Numbered from the stretch's first letter, positions 50,375-58,932 are shown. The stretch: DNA of 64,000 bases from Collinsella sp944321445 (GCF_030371825.1 NZ_JAUDDM010000001.1); one strand, 5' to 3'. The notes: generated by a model not told the origin, from the letters alone. Made by a program: numbers and translations.

Positions 50375-51646
50375 TTATTTGTCGCGGCGGACTACGTCGT
50401 CGGCGAAGCGGGCTGCACGGCCGAAGTTCACGACGTCGCGGCCGAACTTCTCGCGGACGCGCTCAACGGCAACCGACAGCTCGCGGCGGTCGCTCGTCTG
50501 TACGCCGCGCTCGTCAACCTCGCAAAACAGGTCAGTCTGCACGCCCGCGCTCATGTCGAAGTCACTCATCCCAACGCCCACCAGGCGAATATGGGTTCCC
50601 GGCACCCAGATGCTCCCCAGCAGCTCGCAAGCAACCGGAACAAATACGTTCTCATCATCGGTGGGGTGGGGTAGCTTACGCTGAATTGTACGCCCCTTGC
50701 TGTAGGAGAACTTCAGCTTCAGCGTCACGGTCTTTCCGGCCAGCCCGCGCTTGCGCAAACGCCTTCCCACCGATTCACCCAGCAGCGCGATAGCGGCTTC
50801 AACGTCCTTGCGATCGGTGAGGTCTGTTCCGAACGTGCGCTCATTGCTGACCGACTTCACGTCTTCCGGCGCATCGATGGCGCTAACCGCACTGACCTCA
50901 GCCCCCGCCGCGCGACGCTGCATCATAGCCGCATTCACACCGAACACGGGGCGCAAGATGCGCTCATCGGCTCGAGCGAGCTGTCCAAGCGTATGGATTC
51001 CCAACCGAGCGAGCGCAGCTTCGGCAGACTTGCCGATTCCGCTCATCGCACGGACAGGGAGAGGTGCCAAAAACGCCTCCTCGGTACCGGGAACGATTAC
51101 GGTTAAGCCGCGCGGTTTCTCGCGTTCACTCGCGATCTTTGCAATTGTTTTGTTGGAACCCAAGCCAATCGAACACGTGACGCCGAGCTCTGCCACGCGC
51201 CGAGATATTCGCTGACAAATCACCACGGGGCTTTCTGACGAAAAGCGGCCGGGAGAGACATCGAAGAACGCCTCGTCGATGGAAACCTGGTCGACAAACG
51301 GCGTCTCATCCGCCAGGATCGCCATGACCTGGGAACTCATCTCGCGGTACCGGTCGAAATGGCCCCGCGTCCAGATCGCATGCGGACACAGGCGCTTCGC
51401 CTGCGACGAGGGCATTGCAGAATGCACGCCGAACTTCCGCGCCTCATACGAAGCCGTGGAAACGACGCCGCGCGCATCGGGATCGCCGCCGACGATAACG
51501 GGTTTTCCGCGCCATGCCGGATGGTCGAGCTGCTCCACGCTCGCAAAGAACGCGTCGAGGTCGAGCAGCCCGATAGCCGGTCCGCTCCACGCGCCGAACA
51601 ACGAGGAAGCGAAGGCGTCGGAATCGTATGTATGTTCGCCCTTCAT
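50375..51646 (-). CDS. dinB: DNA polymerase IV (Y-family, DinB)
   Basis: Protein of 423 aa. Catalytic acids are in IGLLDLDAFFASVEQ and VSIDEAFFDVS; VSTASYEARKFGVHSAMPSSQAKRLCP is the family finger. SGIGKSAEAALARLGI is the thumb helix-hairpin-helix, and the little-finger domain follows to about 385. It lacks a clear beta-clamp motif at the very end. It makes error-prone extensions past lesions. There is no ribosome site: the ATG lies seven bases after a TATACT box, so the message is probably leaderless. Repeats lie on both sides of the gene. Confidence 0.94.
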   Translation of the reverse strand: MKGEHTYDSDAFASSLFGAWSGPAIGLLDLDAFFASVEQLDHPAWRGKPVIVGGDPDARGVVSTASYEARKFGVHSAMPSSQAKRLCPHAIWTRGHFDRYREMSSQVMAILADETPFVDQVSIDEAFFDVSPGRFSSESPVVICQRISRRVAELGVTCSIGLGSNKTIAKIASEREKPRGLTVIVPGTEEAFLAPLPVRAMSGIGKSAEAALARLGIHTLGQLARADERILRPVFGVNAAMMQRRAAGAEVSAVSAIDAPEDVKSVSNERTFGTDLTDRKDVEAAIALLGESVGRRLRKRGLAGKTVTLKLKFSYSKGRTIQRKLPHPTDDENVFVPVACELLGSIWVPGTHIRLVGVGMSDFDMSAGVQTDLFCEVDERGVQTSDRRELSVAVERVREKFGRDVVNFGRAARFADDVVRRDK

Positions 51647-51653
51647 AGTATTC

Positions 51654-51683
51654 AGTATAACGCGGATCGTTAAAACCTGTCAC
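51654..51683 (-). promoter_or_regulatory. dinB promoter, probably leaderless
   Basis: On the minus strand, GTGACA (51683-51678), an 18-bp spacer, TATACT (51659-51654), then GAATACT and the ATG. Transcription should start at or next to the ATG. The -35 is part of the conserved repeat terminus TTTTGTGACAGG, which elsewhere reads TTTTGGGACAG(G). No SOS box was recognised. Confidence 0.65.
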
Positions 51684-51802
51684 AAAACAGGCCAAAGTGG
51701 CGTCTCCCACCCCCGTCCCCAGAGAGGCCAAAGTGGCGCGTGGCACCCCCGTCCCCAGAGAGGACAAAATGTCCCTTGGGACCCCCGTCCCCAATGGGGA
51801 CA
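51675..51802 (-). repeat. REP-like 36-bp tandem repeat, third cluster (three units)
   Basis: GTCCCC recurs at 51715, 51751 and 51787, exactly 36 bp apart. On the minus strand the units read TGGGGACGGGGGT plus variable bases plus a hairpin. Unit 51757-51792 has GGACA/TGTCC. Units 51721-51756 and 51685-51720 have GCCA/TGGC at the same positions. Pair 28/36 is C-G in one and A-T in the other, a compensatory change. The cluster ends toward dinB with TTTTGTGACAGG and a small CCTGT/ACAGG hairpin. Confidence 0.85.
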
Positions 51803-51907
51803 TGCGGGGAGGGGCGCGGGTTTATTGTGGAGGGGTTGCATTCACGGCGTAAGTGGTCAAAATATGGATTTGCCTGCGGCCATTCCGAAGAAGTCGCTCT
51901 CACGGGC

Positions 51908-51936
51908 TTCACCTGCTCGGGTCGTTGGCGTATTAT
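51908..51936 (+). promoter_or_regulatory. rpsP promoter
   Basis: TTCACC (51908-51913), a 17-bp spacer and TATTAT (51931-51936), about 55 bp before the rpsP start. Between the third repeat cluster and this promoter (51803-51907) I see nothing recognisable. Confidence 0.6.
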
Positions 51937-51992
51937 TACACACTGTTTGTTTGTCGTTGCAGCTCTTGCTGCATAAGTTGGAGGAGTTTTCA

Positions 51993-52349
51993 TTGGCAGT
52001 TAAGATCCGCCTCGCTCGTCACGGTTCCCACAAGCGTCCGTACTACCGTGTTGTCGTCGCCGATTCCCGTTCGCCCCGCGACGGTCGTTTCATCGAGGAG
52101 GTCGGCCGCTACAACCCGCTGACCAACCCCAAGACCATCAACCTCGACCTCGAGAAGATCACTGACTGGCAGACCAAGGGCGCTCAGCTCACCGACGCCG
52201 TCGCCGCGCTCGTCCGTGCCGCCGAGGCCGGTCCCAAGACGGACACCACCGTCAAGAAGTCCAAGAAGCAGCTCGCCAAGGAGGCCGAGGAGGCCAAGCG
52301 CGCCGCTGAGGCTGCCGCTGCCGAGGCTGCTGAGGCCACCGAGGAGTAA
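51993..52349 (+). CDS. rpsP: Ribosomal protein bS16
   Basis: Protein of 118 aa. The start is TTG 51993 (AVKIRLARHGSHKRPYYRVVVAD follows), six bases after GGAGGAG; no ATG or GTG lies at the S16 N terminus. RFIEEVGRYNPL and the EKITDWQTKGAQLTDAV part complete the fold. The last ~35 residues are a Lys/Glu/Ala-rich helix beyond the usual S16 length. It heads rpsP-khpA-rimM-trmD-lepB. Confidence 0.96.
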   Translation: MAVKIRLARHGSHKRPYYRVVVADSRSPRDGRFIEEVGRYNPLTNPKTINLDLEKITDWQTKGAQLTDAVAALVRAAEAGPKTDTTVKKSKKQLAKEAEEAKRAAEAAAAEAAEATEE

Positions 52350-52351
52350 CG

Positions 52352-52651
52352 TTGACCGAGGAGCTCAATGAGCTCGTCGACGAGCAGCTCGATGACGGCG
52401 AGGAGATGGTCTCCGACCGCATCGCCGATCTTGTCGAGTACCTTGTGGTCAATATCGTCGACGACGCTGACGCAGTCAGTCTCGAGGTTATCGACGGTAC
52501 GTCTTCATCCACGATCGAGGTTTCCGTCGCCACCGACGATGTCGCGAAGGTGATTGGACGCCACGGTCGCACCATCAAAGCGATTCGCACGCTCGCCCGT
52601 GCACTTGCTGCACGCCTGGGCACGTCGGTCGAGGTGGAGGTATTGGGGTAA
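52352..52651 (+). CDS. khpA: KH-domain RNA-binding protein KhpA
   Basis: Protein of 99 aa, TTG start 2 bp after rpsP, with GAGGAG upstream inside the rpsP end. LVEYLVVNIVDDADAVSLEV leads into the KH GxxG loop VIGRHGRTIKAIRTLARAL. KhpA (YlqC) usually pairs with KhpB (Jag) as an RNA chaperone affecting cell-wall synthesis. The N-terminal ~20 residues are an acidic extension. It is coupled to rimM by a 2-bp gap. Confidence 0.92.
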   Translation: MTEELNELVDEQLDDGEEMVSDRIADLVEYLVVNIVDDADAVSLEVIDGTSSSTIEVSVATDDVAKVIGRHGRTIKAIRTLARALAARLGTSVEVEVLG

Positions 52652-52653
52652 CT

Positions 52654-53196
52654 TTGACGACAGACTATCGAAACATAGCCCGTGTCATCGCACCGCATGG
52701 AATCAAAGGGGAGGTCTCCGCAGAACCGCTGCGGGGCCTTCCTTTCCTTTTAGAGGAAGGCATGACGGTCGCGCTGACGCCACCCGCACTCAATCGGGAC
52801 CGTTTCTGCACCATCGAGGAAGCCGACGAGGTATCGGGCCTCGTGAAGTTCTCGGGCATCGACAACCTGGACGCCGCGGAGGGCATCGCTGGTTGCTTTG
52901 TGCTCGCCTGCACCGACGAGCTGGAGCTGGACACCTTCGACGTCGCATTCGACGATCTGCTCGATCGCGAAGTCATCGACGGGCGCTATGGCTCACTGGG
53001 CACAATCAAAGAGGTTCTTGAGACCCCGGCGAACGACGTGTGGGTCATCGACGGCTCCACGTATGGCGAGGTACTCATCCCTGTCATCGATCAGGTCATC
53101 GCGGCAATCCCCGACGAGGGCCCCATCGCCGTCACCATCATGGACGGCATCATCGATGCGCCCGCTGCAGCCGGAGGCGACAGCACATGCTCATAG
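52654..53196 (+). CDS. rimM: 16S rRNA processing protein RimM
   Basis: Protein of 180 aa, TTG start. The N-terminal barrel is NIARVIAPHGIKGEVSAEPL, with GIDNLDAAEGIAGCFVLA. The C-terminal PRC-barrel is GRYGSLGTIKEVLETPANDVWVI and the YGEVLIPVIDQVI segment. It binds uS19 during 30S head assembly. This is the third consecutive gene here with a TTG start. It overlaps trmD by 10 bp. Confidence 0.93.
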   Translation: MTTDYRNIARVIAPHGIKGEVSAEPLRGLPFLLEEGMTVALTPPALNRDRFCTIEEADEVSGLVKFSGIDNLDAAEGIAGCFVLACTDELELDTFDVAFDDLLDREVIDGRYGSLGTIKEVLETPANDVWVIDGSTYGEVLIPVIDQVIAAIPDEGPIAVTIMDGIIDAPAAAGGDSTCS

Positions 53197-54011
53197 AGAC
53201 CCTCTCGGTGTTTCCCGAGATGTTCGAGCCCGCCATGTCCACCTCCATTTTGGGTCGCGCCCGAAGGCGCGGGCAGTTCGACTTTCGCGCCTACGACCTG
53301 CGTGACTGGACCCATGACCGTCATCGCACCGTCGATGACGAGCCCTATGGGGGCGGCCAGGGCATGCTCATGAAGGTCGAACCGCTCGTCGAGGCCATCG
53401 AAGACATCGCCTCGACCGGCCCGCGCCCGCACGTCATCTTTTTCACACCCTGTGGTCAACCGTTCACGCAGCGCGTAGCCGAACGCCTGGCTGCCCAAGA
53501 GCGCATCCTGTTCGTATGCGGCCGTTACGAGGGCATGGACGAGCGCGCCTACGCCTGGGCTGACGAGCGCCTCTCCATCGGTGACTACGTCCTTACCGGA
53601 GGCGAGCTTCCCGCCATGGTCGTCACCGACGCCGTCGTGCGCCTGCTGCCCGGCGTGCTGGGCGACAGCCTCTCCAATGTGGATGAGAGCTTCTCGGCTG
53701 CCGGCTCCGTATCCTGCACCGGAAGCGTCGAGGGCGAGCCTGTCGGTTGGGGCCTGCTTGAGTACGAGCAGTACACGCGCCCCGCGGAATTCCGCGGCGA
53801 GACGGTACCTGACGTGCTTTTGGGCGGCGACCATGCGAAGGTCGACGCCTGGCGCCGCGCGAACGCCATTGAGCGCACCTGCCGTTGGCGCCCCGACCTC
53901 ATCGATCGCGCCCCGCTGAGTGACGAGGAGCGCGCGCACGCGCACGAGCTCATCGCGCGTTATCATGGTTCGGAAGCTATCGACAGCAAGCACGCTAAGG
54001 AGCAGTCGTGA
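53187..54011 (+). CDS. trmD: tRNA (guanine-37-N1)-methyltransferase
   Basis: Protein of 274 aa from ATG 53187 (MLIETLSVFPEMFEP); the longer frame runs antiphase through rimM. The SPOUT trefoil-knot parts are VDDEPYGGGQGMLMKVEPL, LFVCGRYEGMDERAYAWADERLSIGDYVLTGGE and GGDHAKVDAWRR. The catalytic Asp region is present. It makes m1G37 in tRNAs reading CNN codons and so prevents frameshifting. It overlaps lepB by 4 bp. Confidence 0.95.
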   Translation: MLIETLSVFPEMFEPAMSTSILGRARRRGQFDFRAYDLRDWTHDRHRTVDDEPYGGGQGMLMKVEPLVEAIEDIASTGPRPHVIFFTPCGQPFTQRVAERLAAQERILFVCGRYEGMDERAYAWADERLSIGDYVLTGGELPAMVVTDAVVRLLPGVLGDSLSNVDESFSAAGSVSCTGSVEGEPVGWGLLEYEQYTRPAEFRGETVPDVLLGGDHAKVDAWRRANAIERTCRWRPDLIDRAPLSDEERAHAHELIARYHGSEAIDSKHAKEQS

Positions 54012-54568
54012 CACCGCATGCAACCTCATTCGCCCGTGGCCTGTTGGAGTGGGTTCTCATATTCGTAGTGGCCCTCGCCGTCATGCTGGGCATCCGCACG
54101 TTCGTCCTCGAGCCATACGTCGTCCCCACGGGTTCCATGGAAACGACGATCGAGATCGGCGACCAGGTCTTCTGCCAAAAGCTCACGACCAACTTCGGCA
54201 GCATGCCTCAGGCGGGCGATATCGTGGTCTTCCGCAACCCTGAAGAGAGCTCCGACCATGACGTCCTCGTCAAGCGCGTCATCGCGACCGCCGGTCAGAC
54301 GATCGACATGCAAGACGGCAAGGTGCTCGTCGACGGCGTCGCCCTTGATGAGGACTACACGCAAGGGGAGAGCTACCCGCTTGCCAACCAGGCGCCCGGG
54401 ATCCAGATCTCGTATCCCTACACCGTGCCCGAGGGCTGCGTGTGGATGATGGGCGATAACCGCGAGAACTCCGCCGACTCCCGCTATTTCGGCCCCGTTC
54501 CGCAGGAGAACATCATCGGTGTCGTTGTGCTGCGCTATTGGCCGCTCAACCGCTTCGGAACCCTGTAG
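54008..54568 (+). CDS. lepB: Signal peptidase I
   Basis: Protein of 186 aa, GTG start inside the trmD stop. One membrane helix (about 13-33) is followed by the catalytic Ser in VVPTGSMETTI. The general-base Lys is in VLVKRVIATAGQ, and MMGDNRENSADSRYFGPV is the box E signature. It cleaves Sec and Tat leader peptides on the outer membrane face. It is short, like Gram-positive SipS-type enzymes. It ends the rpsP operon ahead of a hairpin terminator. Confidence 0.94.
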   Translation: MTPHATSFARGLLEWVLIFVVALAVMLGIRTFVLEPYVVPTGSMETTIEIGDQVFCQKLTTNFGSMPQAGDIVVFRNPEESSDHDVLVKRVIATAGQTIDMQDGKVLVDGVALDEDYTQGESYPLANQAPGIQISYPYTVPEGCVWMMGDNRENSADSRYFGPVPQENIIGVVVLRYWPLNRFGTL

Positions 54569-54604
54569 GGCATTCGACCGTAACTTTTTTGCATCATGAG
54601 CCAC

Positions 54605-54641
54605 GCCCATCCGCACATACGCGCGGATGGGCTATCATTTT
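54605..54641 (+). terminator. Terminator after lepB
   Basis: 10-bp perfect stem GCCCATCCGC / GCGGATGGGC with loop ACATACGC, followed by TATCATTTT. The downstream TATCAT (54633-54638) may also be the -10 box of glyQ. Confidence 0.7.
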
Positions 54642-54678
54642 GGACCGTATGAACACAATCGTCGAGGGGATTACAAGG

Positions 54679-55581
54679 ATGGATAATTCCGCCCTTACCT
54701 TCCAGGAGATCATTCTCCGGCTCCAGCAGTTCTGGGGCAGCCATGGCTGCGTCATCATGCAGCCCTACGACTCCGAGGTCGGCGCCGGCACCTTCCACAC
54801 GGCGACGACGTTGCGCAGCCTCGGTCCCAAGCCCTGGCGCACCTGCTATGCCCAGCCCTGTCGCCGTCCCGCCGACGGCCGCTACGGCGAGAACCCCAAC
54901 CGCATGCAGCACTACTACCAGTTCCAGGTGCTCATCAAGCCGAGTCCCGCGAACTCGCAGGAGCTGTACCTCGATTCACTCAAGGCAATCGGTCTGGACC
55001 CCGCCGACCACGACGTCCGCTTCGTCGAGGACGACTGGGAGAGTCCCACACTCGGCGCCTGGGGCCTTGGCTGGGAGGTGTGGCTGAACGGCATGGAGGT
55101 CACGCAGTTCACCTACTTCCAGCAGGTGGGCGGCATCGAAGTCGACCCCGTGCCCGTCGAGATCACCTACGGTCTCGAGCGTCTTGCCATGTACGTGCAA
55201 AACGTCACCTCCGTCTACGACCTCGTGTGGAGCTACCTGCCCGACGGCACGCCCATGACCTATGGCGACGTGTTCCTAGAGAACGAGCGCGAGTTCTCGG
55301 CGTACAACTTCGAGGTTGCCGACGTCGAGATGATGCGCCAGAAGTTCGATGACTACGAGCGTGAGTGCCATTCCTGCCTGGACGCCAAGCTGCCGCTTCC
55401 CGCTTACGACTGCGTCATGAAGTGCAGCCACGCGTTCAACATCCTCGATGCCCGCGGAGCCCTCTCCGCCGTCGAGCGCGCCAACTACATACTGCGCGTC
55501 CGCACCGTCGCCAAGGCCTGCTGCGAGGCCTATATGGCCGAGGTCGCCGGCGACACCACCAAGGAAGGGGAGGTTGCCTAA
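54679..55581 (+). CDS. glyQ: Glycyl-tRNA synthetase alpha subunit
   Basis: Protein of 300 aa. ATG 54679 (MDNSALTFQEIILRLQQFW) follows GAGGGGA; an ATG 30 bases upstream lacks a site. The class II core has GCVIMQPYDSEVGAGTF, RTCYAQPCRRPADGRYGENPNR and FTYFQQVGGIEVDPVPVEITYGLERLAMY. The alpha subunit makes the adenylate. The bacterial alpha2beta2 type, not the eukaryote-like single chain, is present. No T-box leader is seen upstream. glyS follows 1 bp later. Confidence 0.96.
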   Translation: MDNSALTFQEIILRLQQFWGSHGCVIMQPYDSEVGAGTFHTATTLRSLGPKPWRTCYAQPCRRPADGRYGENPNRMQHYYQFQVLIKPSPANSQELYLDSLKAIGLDPADHDVRFVEDDWESPTLGAWGLGWEVWLNGMEVTQFTYFQQVGGIEVDPVPVEITYGLERLAMYVQNVTSVYDLVWSYLPDGTPMTYGDVFLENEREFSAYNFEVADVEMMRQKFDDYERECHSCLDAKLPLPAYDCVMKCSHAFNILDARGALSAVERANYILRVRTVAKACCEAYMAEVAGDTTKEGEVA

Positions 55582-55582
55582 G

Positions 55583-57676
55583 ATGGCCGAGACCCGTGAC
55601 GTTCTGTTCGAGATCGGCACGGAGGAGATGCCCTCCGCGCCCCTTATGAATGCCGTGAAGCAGCTGCCCAAGCTCGTCGCCGATGGCCTTGACGCCGCCG
55701 GCCTCGCCCACGGCGAGATCCGCGTGCTTTCGACCCCGCGCCGCCTGGCCGTCCTCTCGACCGTGGCGACCGAGACCGAGGCCGTCCACGACGTGAAGCG
55801 CGGCCCTGCCGCCAACATCGCCTTCGACGCCGACGGCAACCCCACCAAGGCGGCCGAGGGCTTTGCGCGCAAGTGCGGCATCGCAGCCACCGACCTCATC
55901 CGCCGCGAGGACACCGACGGCCGCGAGTACGTGTTCGCCGAGAAGGACATCCCGGCCGCTCCCGCCATGCCGCTTCTGTCCAAGCTCTTCCACGATACGA
56001 TCGCGAACCTCGAATGGCCCAACTACCGCAGCCAGCGCTGGGGCTCCACGCACGAGACCTTCGTGCGCCCGATCCGCTGGATCTGCGCGCTGCTGGGCAG
56101 CGAGGTCATTCCCGTGAGCTATGCCGACGTCGAGTCCGGCAACACGACGCGCGGCCACCGCGTGCTGGCGCCCGGTGAGCACACGGTCGCCGAGCCCGCC
56201 GTCTACGAGCAGGTACTTGAGGCCGCAGGCGTGCTTTCCGAGGAGCGCCGCCGCCAGGTGATCGCCGAGGGCATCGCCAAGATCGAGGCCGAGCGCACGG
56301 GCGCCCATGTGGACACGCCCAAGAAGGTCCTTGACGAGGTCGTGAACCTCTGCGAGTGGCCCACCGTCCTCGTGGGCACGTTCGACGAGGAGTTCCTGCA
56401 TGTCCCGCACGAGATCATCTGCGAGTCGATGCTCTCCAACCAGCGCTATTTCCCCATCTACGACGCCGAGGGCAAGCTGACCCGCGAGTTCGTCGTGGTC
56501 GGCAACGGCCGCCCCGAGAACGCCGCCACCATCATCGACGGCAACGAGCGCGTCGTCCGCGCCCGTCTGTATGACGCCAAGTTCTTCTATGATGAGGATC
56601 TCAAGGTGCCGCTCGAGGACTTCCGCGAGCGCCTTGCCCAGGTGGACTTCCAGAAGAAGCTCGGCACCGTGCTTCAGAAGTCCGAGCGCATGGAGGATCT
56701 CGCTCTCGCCATCGCGAGCGCCGCGCATATCGGCGCCCATGCCGCATCGGATGCCCAGCGCGCTGCGCATCTGGCCAAAGCTGATCTCGTGAGCTCCGCG
56801 GTCGTCGAGTTCACAAGCCAACAGGGCGTCATGGGCGGCTACTATGCTAAGGCCGCAGGGGAGAGCGACGAGGTTGCTGCCGCCATCCGTGACCACTACC
56901 GCCCGCGCTTCGCAGGCGACGAGCTGCCCCAGGGTATCGCCGGCTGCATCGTAGCCGTCGCGGACAAGCTGGACACCATCGCCGGCATGTTCGCCATCGA
57001 TGAGCCGCCCACCGGCTCCAAGGATCCCTTCGCCCTGCGCCGCAGCGCTATCGGCATCCTGAACATCCTGCGCGAACGCCTGCACTGCGGCTACGAGGAG
57101 CTCGTCGGCCCCGCGCTCGATGCATACGCCGAGCAGGGCCTCGAATTCGACAAGGCCACCGTTGCCACGGCCGTGTGCACCTTCATCAAGGGCCGCATGG
57201 AGCAGATGGCACGCGACGAGAAGATCGCTCCTGACACCGTGGCCGCCGTCTCCGCCGGTGCTGTGTCCGCCCCGGTCGACTACTTCGCGCTCGCCCACGC
57301 GCTCGAGGACGCCCGCGAGAGCGACCCCGAGACCTTCGAGAACCTCGCGACCGCTTATGCGCGTGCAAGCCATCTGGCCGACCCGTCGCTCGGCACCGAT
57401 GTCGACGAGAGCATCATGGGCGAGGCCGAGCGTTCGCTCATGCATGCGACCGACGCCGCGCGCGAGTTCGTGCAGATCGCGCTCGAGAAGAAGGACTTCC
57501 AGCAGCTCATCTCCGGCCTTGCCGCACTGCGCGAGCCCATCGACCGCTTCTTCGACGACGTCATGGTCATGGAGCAGGACATGGCGCTGCGCGAGAACCG
57601 CCTGCGTCTGCTCAACCGCTTCGAGGCGGTGTTTGCCGGCATCGCCGACATGGGCGCCCTCGCCAAGAAGAAGTAG
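55583..57676 (+). CDS. glyS: Glycyl-tRNA synthetase beta subunit
   Basis: Protein of 697 aa from ATG 55583 (MAETRDVLFEIGTEEMPSA) after GGGGAGG; the longer frame runs antiphase through glyQ. Signature stretches are STPRRLAVLS, RWGSTHETFVRPIRWI, the HD-like domain (SAVVEFTSQQGVMGGYYAKAAGE) and the anticodon-binding helical end with DRFFDDVMVMEQDMALRENRLRLL. It binds tRNA-Gly. Length and end match the family. A strong bidirectional hairpin follows. Confidence 0.96.
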   Translation: MAETRDVLFEIGTEEMPSAPLMNAVKQLPKLVADGLDAAGLAHGEIRVLSTPRRLAVLSTVATETEAVHDVKRGPAANIAFDADGNPTKAAEGFARKCGIAATDLIRREDTDGREYVFAEKDIPAAPAMPLLSKLFHDTIANLEWPNYRSQRWGSTHETFVRPIRWICALLGSEVIPVSYADVESGNTTRGHRVLAPGEHTVAEPAVYEQVLEAAGVLSEERRRQVIAEGIAKIEAERTGAHVDTPKKVLDEVVNLCEWPTVLVGTFDEEFLHVPHEIICESMLSNQRYFPIYDAEGKLTREFVVVGNGRPENAATIIDGNERVVRARLYDAKFFYDEDLKVPLEDFRERLAQVDFQKKLGTVLQKSERMEDLALAIASAAHIGAHAASDAQRAAHLAKADLVSSAVVEFTSQQGVMGGYYAKAAGESDEVAAAIRDHYRPRFAGDELPQGIAGCIVAVADKLDTIAGMFAIDEPPTGSKDPFALRRSAIGILNILRERLHCGYEELVGPALDAYAEQGLEFDKATVATAVCTFIKGRMEQMARDEKIAPDTVAAVSAGAVSAPVDYFALAHALEDARESDPETFENLATAYARASHLADPSLGTDVDESIMGEAERSLMHATDAAREFVQIALEKKDFQQLISGLAALREPIDRFFDDVMVMEQDMALRENRLRLLNRFEAVFAGIADMGALAKKK

Positions 57677-57698
57677 CCGCCTTACGCGGCATACGCAA

Positions 57699-57736
57699 CG
57701 AGGAGGCCCCCGCTGATGGCAGCGGGGGCCTCCTCG
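57699..57736. terminator. Bidirectional hairpin terminator after glyS
   Basis: 16-bp perfect inverted repeat (CGAGGAGGCCCCCGCT and complement) with loop GATGGC. It has no real T-tract on either side. It separates glyS from the minus-strand pseudogene that ends at 57763. Confidence 0.7.
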
Positions 57737-57762
57737 TATCGAGCGCTCTTGGCAATCCGCAG

Positions 57763-58932
57763 CTATCCGATTGCCGCGACAAGCGCCTCGTACGCCCTGC
57801 TGATGTCGGGAAGCTCCAGCCGTGCTCGCTCCACACGGCGAGCAGGTGCTCGTACGGCCCGCGATCGCCGAGCGCCGTATCGACATCGGGGGCAGATTTC
57901 ACCGTGCGGTAGCGCCCTTGGCGCCAGTCGACGCGATAGATCGCAAAAAACGACCGCCCGACCGTGTTGAGCGTGCGCTCGACGGCGCGCGCCCCGCGGC
58001 TCTGGATGCGCGCCCGCACCAGCAGGGCCGCCGACAGCACGGCCAATGCGATGAAGGCAAAGGCCAAAAGGTTCGTTCCCGAATCCTGGGAACCTGCTAG
58101 CAGCTCCGACATCGGAACCGAAATGACGGCGCACCAGCCGTTATCGAGCCGAGCAAAAAAGGCATAGCGCGCCTCGTCCGCAAGGCCGTGCACGCGAGCG
58201 CCGCCTCGATCTTGCGAGTAGCCCACAACGATATCGTGAATATTCGTTAGATACTCTTGGACCCCGGAATCGTCGACATCGAGTTCCGTTTCATAGCTCA
58301 AGAGGGCTCCTGTGCTGTCGAACAGGTAGTACGAACTTTCCTTCGACAGGCCGAGCTCCGGATGCCCGATTGCGAAGTGCTGGGGAACGATGTCGAAGGC
58401 GAGCACGTTTTGAGGGTTATCGAGCGAAATTGAAAGCGTTACGGTCGAGGCGCCGGTCACCGCGTCGAGATACGCATCGCTCATATATACCGACCCGTTC
58501 GCCTCCCGCGCGCCGCGATACCACTCGGTGCGGCCTTAGTCGTACGAGTCGTCGCCCTCCCAAGGGTTTGCCGCGACGATGCGGCCGTCGATGACGGCGT
58601 ACGCATCGATCATGGCTCCCTTGAGCGTCTCAGCAGCGTTATCGGTGAAGCGATGCATCCAGGCCTCGAGCTCGTCGTGGGTAAGCCCATCGTCGATAAG
58701 CTCGTCGACTGAGGCGCGCCCATAGCCCAGAAGCAGGCGACGCGTTGATGTGTGCTTCCTCCTCGGCAGCATAGGTGCGCGCAAGCTGCGTTCCGAGCAT
58801 CTCGGCGTTGCGAAGCATGGCATTGCGGACCATAAAGGTGCTCCACGCGAGAAGCGCGACCAGAGACACAGTCAAGATGGCGATAGGGGCGACAGTGCGC
58901 CACGTTGCATGCGATAGGCGGTTCGAAGCCAT
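57763..58932 (-). pseudogene. Decayed dCache-type membrane sensor gene
   Basis: The coding trace starts at ATG 58932 after GAGGGA with a membrane helix (TVAPIAILTVSLVALLAWS). It changes frame at about 58745, continues as an extracellular sensing domain (LLGYGRASVDELIDDG; AYAVIDGRIVAANPWEG), meets a TAA at 58536-58538, and resumes in the same frame (TEWYRGAREANGSVYMSDAYL; SISLDNPQNVLAFDI). A second helix and a PAS-like part (SFFAIYRVDWRQGRYRTV) follow. A further frame change near 57815 leads to a stop at 57763. Two frameshifts and one nonsense codon make it dead. The output domain (GGDEF or kinase) is missing, so its signalling class is unknown. Confidence 0.75.

Noticed and set aside
51675..51802. 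CRISPR array, because of an exact 36-bp period
   Set aside because: The period covers repeat plus hairpin, the variable part is itself a conserved stem, and there are no cas genes. A REP/RAYT explanation fits better.
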